Notes: generated from the letters alone by a model not told the origin. A stretch of DNA of 64,000 bases from Acanthacorydalis orientalis (GCA_034766995.1 CM068320.1:8832501-8896500); one strand, 5' to 3'. Counted from the first letter of the stretch, positions 15,856 through 29,575 are shown. Numbers and translations: made by a program.

Positions 15856-15859
<4 letters not shown>
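14468..15859. other. Unique DNA, GC-richer block then AT-rich, no gene seen
   Basis: The part from 14540 to 14780 is clearly richer in G, C and CpG (for example GTGTGCGTGCGTG and CTGACCGGCTGGCC). No open frame or transposon homology was recognised there. The rest is ordinary AT-rich sequence with a TA run at 15116-15143. Confidence 0.5.

Positions 15860-15915
<56 letters not shown>
15860..15915. repeat. (TA)n microsatellite
   Basis: Uninterrupted TA array. Confidence 0.97.
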
Positions 15916-15919
<4 letters not shown>

Positions 15920-17754
15920 CACACATACATATAAGGGAGAAAGAGAAACATAGTTGAAAAAACTCCTATTAATTCTAATATCTGAGGGGCATATGATTGC
16001 TGTTTCATACGGCGTTCATGTTCCATATATCTAAAAGAACACTTCGATTATGGCAACATGGTTGACGTTCTCAGTTGATGTGTATGATGGTCACGTCACA
16101 ACCGCTGGTGTAACATTGATGTGACTGAGTTGATGGCCTCTACCATTCAAACTGGACGTCCTGTACTACCTCACCACTATTAAATGATAAATTCAATGCC
16201 AAGCAGCTAGCCGTTTCTTTTATGTCGTCTTTAAGCATTAATTTTATCTTCAAATGTTATATAAATCGTTGAAAGGGATGCACTTTTAGCGAATATGATT
16301 TTACCGCAATTTGAATACAACAATATATACAATCGAATATACAAACAAAACACACAAACGTGTGTTTTGCGTTGAACAAATTGATATAAAATTAATCAAT
16401 ATGTTTCCATGTGAGTCCCCGTTTAAAATTCATTTTCACTATTTTATTTATTCTTGATGGTAAACATTCAATTAACAGATTTTTAATTAATTTTTTTAAC
16501 GATACGATTTTAATTCATTCGTAATTAAAATTTTATCATGTAATAAATTCGAATGAATGTTTTTTAATTATTTTTTTATTAACTATTAATTTATCGATGG
16601 ACAAGTGATTTTTGTTATAAATTATAAGCCTGGAATTATGTTTCCGCCGTCGATAAAATGTAATTAATGTTTGCTTTGATGATGTGAAGTTTAGTGCAAG
16701 ACAAAATATGGCTGATGAGAATTTGTTTCCGGATGAGATTTTTTTAAAAAATACACGTACATGTATATATATATATATATACACACCCCAAAAAAGTATT
16801 TCTAATAGTCTTACTTAAATAAGTAATGTATCTAGATTATGAGACAGTATTTTATTATTTAATGTATTTACTAAGTACATTAAATATAAAATGAATTTAA
16901 CATTGAGAGATATAAGTAGATAATGAAGATAGTGTTAAAACTGACACTAAAAGTAAGGTTATGTATTCGGTATTATATAAAATTAAGTATTGAAAAATAG
17001 TCATATCATTTTGTTCATAATTCCAAAAAAAAGTAATTTAAAATTTTTAATTTTCGTATGAGGCTTATTGACGAAATTAAATGTAGAATTAGCATCAATT
17101 ATTAGTATTTTTATGTATTTTAAATAAAGTATCTTAATGCATTTCTAAACAACTTTGATCGTGATTCGTCAAAAATTGCCAATAGTTTTTTTTTCTTATA
17201 AACTTTTTTCTTATTCATATTATTCTTACATAAAAAAAATCAAATAATTGTAAGAAATTCAAGTACTTGTTGAGCGTTCCAATATTTATGACATAATAAA
17301 AATAATAATTATTGCTGCATTCACCGAGTAAATTGAATGAAAACGAGAAACCGTTCGGCCTCTTTTGTACGATATATGAAATAAACGTCGTTCGTATTTG
17401 ATCTGTCATTTCTACCAACGTTCTTACGTCCTTTGGGTAATGGATTGCTGTCCGCCAGTTATATTTCGTCTTCGATGCGGAAAAACTGAAAGTAAACACG
17501 GCCAATATTGAGCGTTTTTTTTTTAAACTTTTTTCGGTAAACGAACTCCATTTGACTTTCTAGCGTCGTCGCTAACATCATATAATGCGATTCGCGGAGT
17601 CAATGGTTTCGAGAATTCCACTGCCACGGAGATTTATTTGTTTATTTATTTTTTAAATAAGTACTTTATTGATGTTTACTTTTGAGATTCTTTTAATTTA
17701 GAATATTAATTTAGATAATGATTTAATGTGTTTCTTATTTTAAAGAATGTTAAT
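15916..17754. other. Unique DNA, no gene recognised
   Basis: GC-richer patches at about 16040-16200 and 17330-17640 hold CpGs and a 96-codon minus-strand open frame (17215-17505) without recognisable motifs. A TA run lies at 16763-16781. No transposon ends were found. Confidence 0.5.
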
Positions 17755-17922
17755 ACATACACAGGTACACCCCCCTCACACATACACACCTACACACCCA
17801 CACATACACCCACACATACATACATACACACACACCCACACATACACATACACACATACACCCACACATACATACATACACACCCACGCATACACATACA
17901 CACCCACACATACACACACACT

Positions 17923-17984
<62 letters not shown>
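17755..17984. repeat. Compound CACACATA minisatellite plus (TA)n
   Basis: About 170 bp of irregular CACA/CATA/CCCACA units (alternating purine-pyrimidine almost throughout) pass into a pure (TA)n run at 17926-17984. Open frames across it encode only threonine/histidine/proline or tyrosine/isoleucine runs and are artefacts. It lies 72 bp left of a Tc1/mariner copy. Confidence 0.95.
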
Positions 17985-17990
<6 letters not shown>

Positions 17991-18056
17991 GAAGAATTTT
18001 GTTCAAAATTTAAGTAGAATCTAATCTTTAAAACACCATGTGTATGTTGTATTATA

Positions 18057-19312
18057 CAGGGTGCATTAGTGGAGTGGGAAATTTTGAAAGCAGGCTATTC
18101 ATTTACCGTTGGAGTGAGACGGTAAAATTAAGTGATACATTGTTAGTTGTTTATTACCGTTTTATCGAACATGGAGCAGTGGTCCAATGCACATCGAGCC
18201 TTCGTTGTAAAATCATTTTACAAAAATGGCAAGTCTGCTACAACTGTACAGCGGTTATATTGCAATCATTATAACATTCCGCGTGATGGGCAGGTACCGA
18301 CCGCTCATGCCATCATTTTATAGGGACAAAACTTTGAAGACACTGGGTCCACATTAAATGTGAAACATTAAGGGTCCTGAACAATAGTAAGAATACCAGA
18401 AAATATTAACCATTTTCGAGTTGCTGTAACGCGTAGCCCACGACGTTTCAGCCTGTATACACTCATTTGCATTGAATATTAGTAACACGTCGGTGCGTCG
18501 AATGTTTCATGAAGATTTAAATTGTAAGCTTATAAAATTCAAATTGTTGTTCAAGATATGTTAGAGCGTTTGGTTGAAGATGAAAACATAATTCACAATT
18601 TATTCATGTCAGATGAAACGAATTTTTATTTAAACTGCTGTGTGAACAAGCAGAATAGTCGATATTGGAGTGGTGAGAACTCAGTTGAATCACATCAAAA
18701 GCCGCTGAATAGTCCAAAAGTTACATATGGCGTGTACTTTCTTCTCTTGGCATTATAGGGCTATTCTTCGAAGACAACGAAAATACTATAAATGTTAACG
18801 TATCCCACTACAGTAACGTTATTACAACATTTCTAACCCAAGAATTAATTCGATTTTTACAAATTATACTGTTCCAAAAAGATGGGCCAGCAGGTCATAC
18901 CGCTAGTATCCATGGGCTGCTGTAAGAGCTTTTTCTCTGAACTATATAATTTCCAAAAATTGAGATGTTGTTTGTGCCAGCAAGATCCCCAGTTTTGACG
19001 GTGTGTGATTATTTTCTTTGGAGTTATCTAAGGAGCAAGGTGTACAACACAAACTATCCCTGAATTTAAATTAAAAATCCAAGGAGCAATTGGGGAGTAT
19101 TCCACTAGATATGTTAAGGTGCGCAATGGAAATTTTCTGAATAAAATTACAGGAATGCCTGCGCCGAAATGCTGCTCATCTATTACGCATCATTTTTAAA
19201 AAGTAAAATGGCCCGATATATTTAACAAGAATATATAAATAAATTTATGTAAAAATAAAAATTCATTTAAAATTGTGCTCTGAAATTTTCCCGTTCTTTG
19301 GTGCACCTGTTG
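18057..19312 (+). mobile_element. Tc1/mariner-superfamily element (decayed)
   Basis: A near full-length element bounded by imperfect terminal inverted repeats. The left end reads CAGGGTGCATTAG then GTGGGAAATTTTGAAAGCA. The right end, inverted, reads CAGGTGCACCAAAG then CGGGAAAATTTCAGAGCA. The left end is preceded by TA and the right end runs into a (TA)n array at 19313, consistent with the TA target site of this superfamily. It carries a broken transposase gene. Confidence 0.85.
18171..19199 (+). pseudogene. Transposase pseudogene, Tc1/mariner superfamily
   Basis: The transposase would bind the element ends and cut and paste the DNA with a three-aspartate active site. The ATG at 18171 opens MEQWSNAHRAFVVKSFYKNG, an N-terminal helix-turn-helix of the type known as DUF4817. 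Recognisable later blocks are PENINHFRVAVTRSPRR and MSDETNFYLN (first catalytic D). CVNKQNSRYWSGEN follows, then FQKDGPAGHTAS (second D) and VCDYFLWSYLRSKVY (third D). All three aspartates can be found, but several stops and frameshifts separate the blocks. Residues 1-60 and the stretch 18558-18758 are the best preserved. The family placement is from memory of conserved motifs. Confidence 0.85.

Positions 19313-19398
<86 letters not shown>
19313..19398. repeat. (TA)n array abutting transposon end
   Basis: Begins at the right end of the element at 18057-19312, with one TATG interruption. Confidence 0.97.
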
Positions 19399-19400
<2 letters not shown>

Positions 19401-20496
19401 AATATATTGTTACGGAATTAGAAAGTATGTATTTTTTAAATTAAAAGCATTATCTGAGCAGGTGATAGTTATAATTGTTAATTGGAATATTTGTCGTTAA
19501 AAAGTTTATTTGAAACCAGTATTTATTAACAGTAAAATATATAAAATTCCGCAATTAGTCATATACTTGTTGTCTGCTTATATTGTGTTTATAATGGTGT
19601 AATTGCGACAATATGAAAAAATCATCTTTGGAATTCGTTTGCATGGCGTTTTAAATTGGTTTCCAGGTCACATTTAGTGTTATTGTTTCGTTATTCGTAC
19701 TCTAAAATAAGTCTCAACAATTGTAAAAATTTCGTACTATTATATTTTAGTTACTATTCTTATTATCTTAGAAATTTGTATTAAGTTTGCATTATTTTTT
19801 GTCGATAAGAATGAATATTTTTAATATTTAAATTTCTATTATTTGTACGTATATATATACACACACATACATACACACATACACACACATACATACACAC
19901 ATACACACATACATACATACATATATATATATATTATTAAAATGAATGTAACGACGTTGTTAGACTTTTTTTAGATTGATTGTACTTAATTTCATCCCAG
20001 TGACTAATATTTTATACATTTTCAGAAAATGTTTATTTTCAGTCCATAAAAATACTCTTCAATCAACGTTTCGAAACTCATTAACTTGGAATTATGAAAT
20101 ACTTAATATTTTTTAACAATTGTCAAATAATTTCAATCAAAATTAATTGAAATTGTGGTTTTGTTAGTGTTAATGGAAAGATGTAAACATTTTTGAATAT
20201 AATCTTGAATCAGCGACCGAACGAAATGACATCAGTAGCCTTGTGTAGTCATCTTAGTGCAACACATAGTTATCATAGTTGGCTACGGATGATTGCAGTG
20301 TGTTGTTTCAGAATATGCTCAATCCATTCAAAAACAATTCACTTCGATTCACGTCGACACCCTTTTTATATATGTGCAATGAAGCGGCTGTTTTGAAAAT
20401 CGTTGAATTTATACACTCTACACATGTGCGATTTTCGATCCGTGTGTTGTTTTTGAAAAATATTGCATGTATATTTATGCTAACACACACACACAC
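19399..20496. other. AT-rich unique DNA, no gene seen
   Basis: Includes a CATA/CACA microsatellite at 19850-19934. A weakly GC-richer stretch at 20200-20420 is open in two frames but has no recognisable domain. Confidence 0.55.

Positions 20497-20551
<55 letters not shown>
20497..20551. repeat. (TA)n microsatellite
   Basis: Preceded by a short CA run (20483-20497). Confidence 0.96.
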
Positions 20552-20553
<2 letters not shown>

Positions 20554-20650
20554 GTTATAGCGACTATCCGATACCGACTATATTTCTTCGCTATAACCGT
20601 TACTCTTTATTTATAGGAAAAAGTAAATTCTATCTAGCTATTACTTTTAT

Positions 20651-20682
<32 letters not shown>

Positions 20683-20684
20683 TA
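20554..20684. repeat. Short dispersed sequence between arrays
   Basis: Between two arrays lies sequence with an 8-bp inverted pair, TTATAGCG near 20555 and CGCTATAA near 20591. It also holds CGCTATAACCGTTACTC and AAGTAAATTCTA. Parts match 6445-6500 (GTTATAACCGTTACTC, AAGTAAATTCTA) and 5830-5870. It may be a small pogo/Tigger-like end. Confidence 0.4.
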
Positions 20685-20712
20685 ATCGAATATTATTTGT
20701 CTATTCTATTCT

Positions 20713-20937
20713 TCTCTATATAATAAAAACGGGTATTTCTCGCCACTTTGTCCGCCGGACAAAGTCCATGATGACGAAAGAAATGTTTATATATGGTGAC
20801 GATCCGTGATAGAATGTTTGCTTTGTTTCGTTCTTAGATATTTTTTATTTTTAAATACATGTTTTAAAAGCTTACAAACTGTTTTTTCTTTCTGTTTCTT
20901 TCTATTTTCCCGTCAATTTTGACGGGTTATATACTAG
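20713..20937 (+). mobile_element. Non-autonomous Helitron, ~225 bp
   Basis: The 5' end reads TCTCTATATAATAAAAACG, the typical TC start of Helitrons. The 3' end carries a perfect hairpin CCCGTCAA-TT-TTGACGGG at 20909-20926, and CTAG at 20934-20937 forms the CTRR terminus. A second perfect 9-bp hairpin, ACTTTGTCC-GCC-GGACAAAGT, lies near the 5' end at 20745-20765. There is no coding capacity. The exact insertion dinucleotide is unclear because flanking bases (T and A) do not show the textbook A|T target, so a boundary may be off by a base or two. It would be moved in trans by a Helitron protein. Confidence 0.75.
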
Positions 20938-22770
<1,833 letters not shown>

Positions 22771-24014
22771 CCAGAATGGTTTGAAGAGTACCTTGATTCG
22801 TGTAGTCGCTGAAGCAGAGGGGAATAATTGTATATATTTTCATATAGTTTCATCCCTTTTAGTAACACAAGTAAAGTTGCAAGTCATTCCGATATTAATT
22901 CTTCGTTGGAGTGTTAGTTCAACACAAGCGTTTCGCGAGAAAGTGCAGATGGTATGAATCAATTCTTTTTTTTTGGAGGGAAAAACAGCGAAAGAAATCC
23001 ATGTGATGATATTTCCTACATTAGGTGAATATGGCCCTGTCTATGAAACCGTTTAATTTTGAGTGAATGAATTTAAACATAGAATTATAGCATTGAAAAT
23101 GTCTCACACGCAAGAGGCTCAAGAATAGCTATCATGCCAGAAATCATCGATTAAGTCGACGGTATGGTCTTGTCCAACTGGCGAGAAAAGTGTGTGAGAT
23201 ATCAGAGGTCATATGCATCTCAACTGAACGAAAGCATTCATTTTGCATAATGAATTTCGTACGAAGAAGCTTTCCGCAAGGTGAGTGCCGCGTTTGTTCA
23301 CTGTAGAGCAAAAACGAGTTCGTACGAGAACATGAGCCGATTTCTTAGAACTGTATAAGAAGAATCCAACGGATTTTACGCGGCGTTTTGATCATGGACG
23401 AAATTTGGATTCGTCATTACACACCAGAATAGAAAGCGCAATTAAAAAAGTGGACTGGACGCGGTGAAACGGCTTCGAACAAGACAAAGACTGTTTACTA
23501 CGTTGAAAAGGTGATGGCGTCATTTTTCTTGGATGCGAAAAGAATTATTTTCATCGAATATCTTCAAAAGGGAAAGGAAATCATTGGTCAATACCACGCA
23601 GCACTTTTGGAGAAATTGAAAGTATTAATTGCGGAAAAACGACCTGGAACGCTCGAGCAAACACTGCTCTTTCGCCATGACAAAATACCGATTCATTCAA
23701 GCGTTCTTGCTTATCAAAAATTGGTCGAATTTAAGTTTGAAATCCTGCCACATCCACCCTATTCGCCTGATTTTGGTTCTCTCGTTTCCATCTGTTCCCG
23801 AAATTTTCCTGGTTGAAAAGCGAATGAAGAGGCGTTGAAGACTGCTAATGGTCCTTTTGAGGACCCCAAGGAAACTCACTTCTGGGAGGGAATCTTGAGA
23901 AACATTACGATAAGTGCATAGAGATTTGAGGAATTATGTAGAAAAATTAAACACTTTGAAACTGAAGCTGTTTTTTTCTAATATCGAAACAAGTTACTCT
24001 TCAAACCGCCCACG
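22771..24014 (+). mobile_element. Mariner element, irritans-like (decayed)
   Basis: Full-length, about 1.24 kb. The terminal inverted repeats share GGTTTGAAGAGTA and CTTG.TTCG: the left copy is at about 22778-22800 and the right copy, inverted, at about 23985-24008. TA dinucleotides flank both ends (22769-22770 and 24015-24016), the mariner target duplication. This copy is not bordered by (TA)n arrays. Confidence 0.88.
22965..23950 (+). pseudogene. Mariner transposase pseudogene, irritans-like
   Basis: Cut-and-paste transposase of the DD34D mariner family. Visible blocks in order are FFFGGKTAKEI (N-terminal helix-turn-helix), KLSAR.VPRLFTVEQK (the WVPR linker) and MDEIWIRHYTPE (first catalytic D). 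Then come WTGRGETA, VMASFFLDAKRIIFIEYLQKG and GQYHAALLEKLK. FRHDKIPIHSS holds the second D, with N of HDN changed to K, and FKFEILPHPPYSPDF follows. After this a frameshift and loss remove the third aspartate motif. Several stops interrupt the first half. The middle 23511-23816 is the longest intact stretch. Confidence 0.88.
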
Positions 24015-24016
24015 TA

Positions 24017-25358
24017 TTGATATATGGAATTTTAAGTATGAGATAATTGACTGTGTCGAATATACAACATTGAAATATTGAAAAATGCATAATCTTTTGA
24101 ATTAGCAAATATTCTGTTAATAAATTTTATAATATTTTTTGTGTATGATCATTTTTATGTATCGTATATATATATATATATATATATATATCGTAAAATC
24201 GTTAAAGCACCAAATGTCCTATATATAACCTTTCGTGTTTGTACTACATATTTTTTGATGTTTAGTGACAGCTTTTCTTAATATACACTGCTGATTTATA
24301 TTTATATAAACTGTAATATTAATTTAGCCACACATACGTAATTTTACATAAATAAACACAATATAGTTTATTTATGTGTGGTCACAATATAGCCAATTTT
24401 GTATCTTTTTCATGAAAAATTTAAATATAGACATAACTTTTAAAATTAGAGACATAAAATTTATTTTGAGAATTTTTAAGTCACACGAACACACAAATAA
24501 GAAAACTTCTGCACAGGAAACAGACATAAAATGACTTTTTTTATTTCAATTGATAATATAGTTTTGAAACATATGTAACAATGTTTATATGAGATACTGT
24601 TTAAATTTATATAAACATTTTTAATAAACATTAATTCTGTATTTCGTTACTTGATCATATAATATCAGTTGTATTTTTGAATTGTTATGTGAATTAAGAA
24701 ATGAAAAAATCTTCTGAAATAAATCTGATAGAACGCTTTAACTTGAATATATTTTATTTGTTTAGATCAAGATTCATAATTTTGAAAATACTTAATTGTT
24801 ATTCATTGAAAGGATTAGTGAACATTTTTTAAAAGCGAGATTTGGATCATAGAAACTTATTATTTTTTTTGTAAATGTACATTTACATTTAAATTATTAG
24901 CATTACTCATTATTAATTTTAATAATAGTAATGAAATAACTTCATTGTTTAGATGACATTAAAAATAATTTTTGTTTATGACTAACAAATGATTAGTATG
25001 TTATGTTTTGTCTATTCACAGTCATTTTAAATGTCACTATGAATACCAAATAGACATTTAAAAAATATAGATATTTTTGAGATGAAAATGTCAAAAAATA
25101 TTGTTAAAAAGCGTCGACGGGGTTGTAACTATTATTTGAATTACTAACAGATACCATAGCACGATAGTACATATTTTCAGTGGCAGTCCGGAATGTTTGT
25201 GAACACAACGCAATCGTTGCATCCACGCATTCTGTCTATGTTAAAAATTTCAACGAGAGGGTTGCACTGTAAAATAACTACGAACTCATTGCAACGTTTG
25301 AATTATTGTTTCACTGTGATGTGCTGTACAAATCGTATATTGACGAAGAATGTATTAT

Positions 25359-25362
<4 letters not shown>
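24017..25362. other. AT-rich unique DNA, no gene seen
   Basis: Contains a TA run at 24165-24191 and a hairpin-forming segment (separate entry). The stretch 25170-25330 is slightly GC-richer but without a recognisable product. Confidence 0.6.
24328..24381. other. Long imperfect palindrome
   Basis: ACATAAATAAAC at 24346-24357 and GTTTATTTATGT at 24366-24377 form a perfect 12-bp stem with an 8-base loop. CCACACAT at 24328-24335 can also pair with ATGTGTGG at the right. It may be a miniature element remnant or a cruciform-prone site. Confidence 0.6.

Positions 25363-25401
<39 letters not shown>
25363..25401. repeat. (TA)n array left of mariner
   Basis: Pure TA array that ends where the mariner at 25402 begins. 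Confidence 0.96.
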
Positions 25402-25408
<7 letters not shown>

Positions 25409-26654
25409 GATAGAGCGAAAAGTTCCTGGCCTCACGTATAGGTGGTGCCACTAAACTCAATATTTTGATGGTATTGCATGATTTCATTCTTCGTGTGCTT
25501 ATGTTTGAAGTTACAAGTCAATAATTGGTTTAGTATTAGTTTGATAGCCCGCCGAAGTGAATGCCTCAAGCATCGTTTTTAAAAATAAAAAAAGTGGAAA
25601 ATGGTGCCATAATTATTTTTTTTTTTTAAATCTAAATTGCAACTGATACAAAAAAGAGCTAGATCCAACGTTCGGTTACTTCCCTCCATTGAATATAACG
25701 GTTAAGCGCTGTGTCACTAAATTTAAAATTACTCGGTCGAACACTACCGATGATGTCATGTCTCATTGAAGTGACTGTGCCAGAAATGACTGAAAAAATC
25801 CTTTTGGCAGATCGTTGAGCGAAAGTGAGTGAGAAAACATACTTTTAGCATATCAATGGAATGTGTGCGCAATATCTTACACGAACATTTAGGTATGACA
25901 TTTGTGCGTTAGATGGGTGCCGTGTTTGCTCACACTAGACGAAAAACAATGACAAAAGGCCGTTTCAGCTGATTGTTTTGCACTATATAAGCGTAATCCA
26001 GCAGAATTTTTACATCGATACATAATCGTTGATGAGACTTGAGTCCACCACAACACTCCTGAGACCAAACAATAGCCGAAACAATGGACCGCGAAAGGCG
26101 AACCAACTTCAAAGAAGGCAAAATCAATTCCATCTGGTAATGCTATGGTTACTGTTTTGTGAGATACACATGGAATACTCTTGTTTGACTGCTTTAAAAA
26201 TGGAAAAACAATTAATAGCGAGTATTATGCGAACTTCATTTGAATGATGAAATCGAGAAAATTCGGCCACATTTGGAGAAAAAGAATGTGCTGTTTCATC
26301 ATGACAATTCACCAGCCCACGCATCAGTTGTTGCGATGGTTCAAGTCAATGAATTAAAGTTCGAATTGTTTGTCCACCCACCATACTGGGCAGATTTATC
26401 CCCAACAGACTTCTATCTCTTAACCTCAAAAAATGACTCGGTGAAACAAGATTTTCGAACGACGATGAAGTAAGCGACATTGTAAATGGATATTTTGGAA
26501 ATCTTGACAAATCAACTTGTCAGTCTGACATAACCGCTCTAGAATATCGTTAACTTTTTATCATATCGAGCTAAATGGAAATTATGTTGAGAAATAAATG
26601 AAAATAAATCCAAAAATTTAGTTTTTTTATTCAGGCCCGGAACTTTACACCCTA

Positions 26655-26659
<5 letters not shown>
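25402..26659 (+). mobile_element. Mariner element inside a (TA)n array
   Basis: Element of about 1.26 kb. The left end is GGATAGAGCGAAAAGTTCC then TGGCC. The right end, inverted, is GAGTAGGGTGTAAAGTTCC then GGGCC; they match at about three quarters of positions. It is bordered immediately on both sides by (TA)n arrays. The AAAGTTCC.GGCC terminus is of a type seen in irritans-like mariners. Confidence 0.85.
25570..26480 (+). pseudogene. Mariner transposase pseudogene, irritans-like
   Basis: Blocks in order: a stop-riddled N-terminal half, then IIVDET.VHHNTPETKQ (first catalytic D) and PKQWTAKGEPTSKKAKS. GNAMVTVL.DTHGILLFDC, NGKTINSEYYANF and IEKIRPHLEKKNVLF follow. HHDNSPAHASVVAMVQ holds the second D. 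ELKFELFVHPPYWADLSPTD ends at the third D and is followed by FYLL. All three aspartates remain, but multiple stops and frame changes make it non-functional. The C-terminal stretch at 26240-26473 is the best conserved. Confidence 0.88.

Positions 26660-26736
<77 letters not shown>
26660..26736. repeat. (TA)n array right of mariner
   Basis: Pure TA array starting at the right end of the mariner at 25402-26659. Confidence 0.97.
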
Positions 26737-26738
<2 letters not shown>

Positions 26739-27504
26739 CGTCAGTAGTCATTCTCAGACATTTCTTGAAATCCCTTTATGGGAAATATTTTACACTAGAC
26801 AACTTGACGTTAATGAGTGTTATATTCATAATATAATTGAATACAAAACTGGTGATGAAGCAATATTTTATTGCTACCATGAATGCGAACCGTTGAAAGA
26901 CGAAATGATAACTTTTTACTATATGCCTAATACGGTTTTCCAATTGCATGCTTTACCCGGATAGAAATGACCCTGTTATAAATACTTCGTTGTTTTCGCA
27001 TCAATTATCAATTTTTAAGAAACTTGTTAGTATTTGTCAAACTTTGTTAAATCCAAATGTCTGATCAGAATGTGTGACAGCTGTTATATGCGTATACAGG
27101 TTGAAAATTAGCTAAATAATGCTTTGAGTAAAGAAAACTTAGTTGGTTTTAAGGAGTGGTAGAAACATATTACAAAAATATCATTGTGTCATATTTTATT
27201 AATGGTATACTAAAGGAAGAATTTTTTTAAAAAAATAGTACTTACAATAAATTTATACTTGGAAAAGTGTCCTGGCGATGTTTAAACCTGCATTTATATG
27301 AAAGTAGAGTGTAGCGTTATGTAACACGCTGTATGTTCAATGAATATTATATGCAAACGTGTTCATTCCGGGCCGGCATTTTTATTTCGCACATTTTTTT
27401 TCGTATATAAATATTTATTGTATACCTACTACAAGAAATGTCTGCTTCGATGCATTATGTCGGACTCGATTTGAGCATGACTGTCACAATATTTTGGAAA
27501 TTGT

Positions 27505-27550
<46 letters not shown>

Positions 27551-28196
27551 TCTGTTTTTCCATTATTGCACAAGTAGTGTTAAAAACGAATTCGTGCTTT
27601 ATTTTATAACTAACAGTATTTAATAATAAATATTAGTAGCAAGTTTCGTATTGACTTTACACACTAGCTATCTGGCAAGACAGAGTCAGTCACTGTGTTG
27701 TAAGTAGTTTCATACATTTTTCAATATCACAAGCAGAGTCATTCCGATATGAATAGAACGATAAAAATATCACTTGTTTTATTTAGATGAAAGTCCCATG
27801 GCATTTACAACCATGAACACAAAAAAAATATTTTTTTTTTAGTTTGAAGAAAAGTAGATAATTTACTGTAATTAATTTTTCTCAAATCAGAACTGACAGC
27901 AAATAATATTTGCATTAGTTTTCATTTTTCGACCAATAGATGCCACGTAATAATACTATTTAATTGAACGAAAACTGGTTATATATATATTGATTATAAT
28001 CAGCTATTTTTAATTTTATTTTATTGAATTTCTTTCTACTATAAATGTAAATATATAAACAGAACCTATGGTTGTTAATGCAAAAAATAAATAGGAGATT
28101 GTGTCTAGAAAAAAAACGGTATACATCTTTATCATAGAAATGTAAATTATTTAACTACAGCATATTATTCTGTGGTTTTCATAAGTATAGACGATA

Positions 28197-28220
28197 TATA
28201 TACATACACATACATATATG

Positions 28221-28283
<63 letters not shown>
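28197..28283. repeat. (TA)n(TG)n compound microsatellite
   Basis: TA array passing into a GT run. Confidence 0.96.
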
Positions 28284-29412
28284 CATGTTTACTTATCGAC
28301 TTCATCTGTTTTAAAAGTAAAAGCTATCTGTAGAAATAGATTTAATTATATAACCTAAAAAAAGTTAAGGCATGTGGTACTATACTTACACATTAGTGTA
28401 TGGAAAGGATGCGGGAAAATATTTAATTATATTTAATAAAATTTCGTTATAAAAATAGTTACCTAGAAACCACAGTATGTTGTAAGTCATCAATTAGAAG
28501 CTTAAGTAGAGTTCAATTCCATTTTTTCTGTTGAAGGATTTTGTTATTTTCATAGTCAAGAACTGAAAGTATTTTTCATTTTCACAAGTGGACGAATAAT
28601 TTATGTTTGATTTAATTAAACATACACTGAACCTGTCACCGAATTGCGCGCGTGAATTTATGGTACATCATCTAGTTCCGTTTTTATTACAAAAGATCTC
28701 GCAGATTGTTCGAAAAGAAAAAAAAAGTACATTAAAAATATTAGAATCGAGCAGTTGTTGTAGGAACTGTAAACATTTGTCTCTGTGCCAAGAAAAAAGC
28801 GCACATATACACGCATATCATTTCTATATACATACACATACAGATGAACAGACGGACGAACAATCACGCGACCGTTGCCATCGAGAAATAAACTTTTCTG
28901 TCACGGAAAATAAATTATCCGAAACGATCTTCTTTACAAATCGGATCTGAAGCCACGGCTGTGGCGGCAGTTACCTCCACCGCCTTCGTCATCGGCGTCG
29001 TTTCACCTACTTAAATTATGAATCGTCCACTAAATACTAGATGTCATCGGTGGTCTCTTCAAAGCTCTTGTATATTTACCCCCATAAGTTCATTACGAAA
29101 GCTACTGAGGAGATTAATTGCCAGAGGCCGTGGCACTGCTTAGGGTCCGGTTTCCTTCATTCTACCGATGGTTGCGGCATTCACACACATTCACTCACTC
29201 TCGTATATGTATAATGTATATGTGTATTCTGACTGCCTGCTTTATACTTCGTTTCCATCTACTATCACTCCCTGTATTTCTCAACCCCTTTTGTAACCAT
29301 TAGATCTGACATTTATTTTGGAAGGACATAGTTGACAGTCATTGGTGATTTTTGAATGGTATGCGGTGAGGATGCTCGTACACCGTTATAAATATCGATT
29401 GTAAGAGTGTAC

Positions 29413-29414
<2 letters not shown>

Positions 29415-29467
<53 letters not shown>
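29415..29467. repeat. (TA)n microsatellite
   Basis: Uninterrupted TA array. Confidence 0.97.
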
Positions 29468-29471
<4 letters not shown>

Positions 29472-29575
29472 TCTGTTTATTTTTTAAATACTGTAGAAAA
29501 TATTCTTAATTTTTTTTAGATCATCACGAACAATCAATGACTATTAAGAAATTTGAAAATCTGAATTGCTGTTTA

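Larger units (their letters stand above)
26737..29575. other. Unique DNA with arrays, no confirmed gene
   Basis: Arrays at 27505-27550 (TA then CA), 28197-28283 (TA then GT) and 29415-29467 (TA). A 115-codon open frame at 28603-28950 has no recognisable domain. A CpG-rich patch at 28950-29180 includes, on the minus strand, GGTGGAG|GTAACT, a weak splice-donor-like site after an acidic/glycine stretch (DADDEGGG). No exon can be confirmed. Confidence 0.45.

Noticed and set aside
17747..17992. Possible secreted repeat protein in the CA/TA array
   Set aside because: Three frames are open at once, as expected for a dinucleotide repeat. Purely repeat-driven.
28603..28950. 115-codon plus-strand open frame
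   Set aside because: The start is plausible but the content is unstructured, includes a HTHTDEQTDEQ low-complexity run and has no homology I can name.
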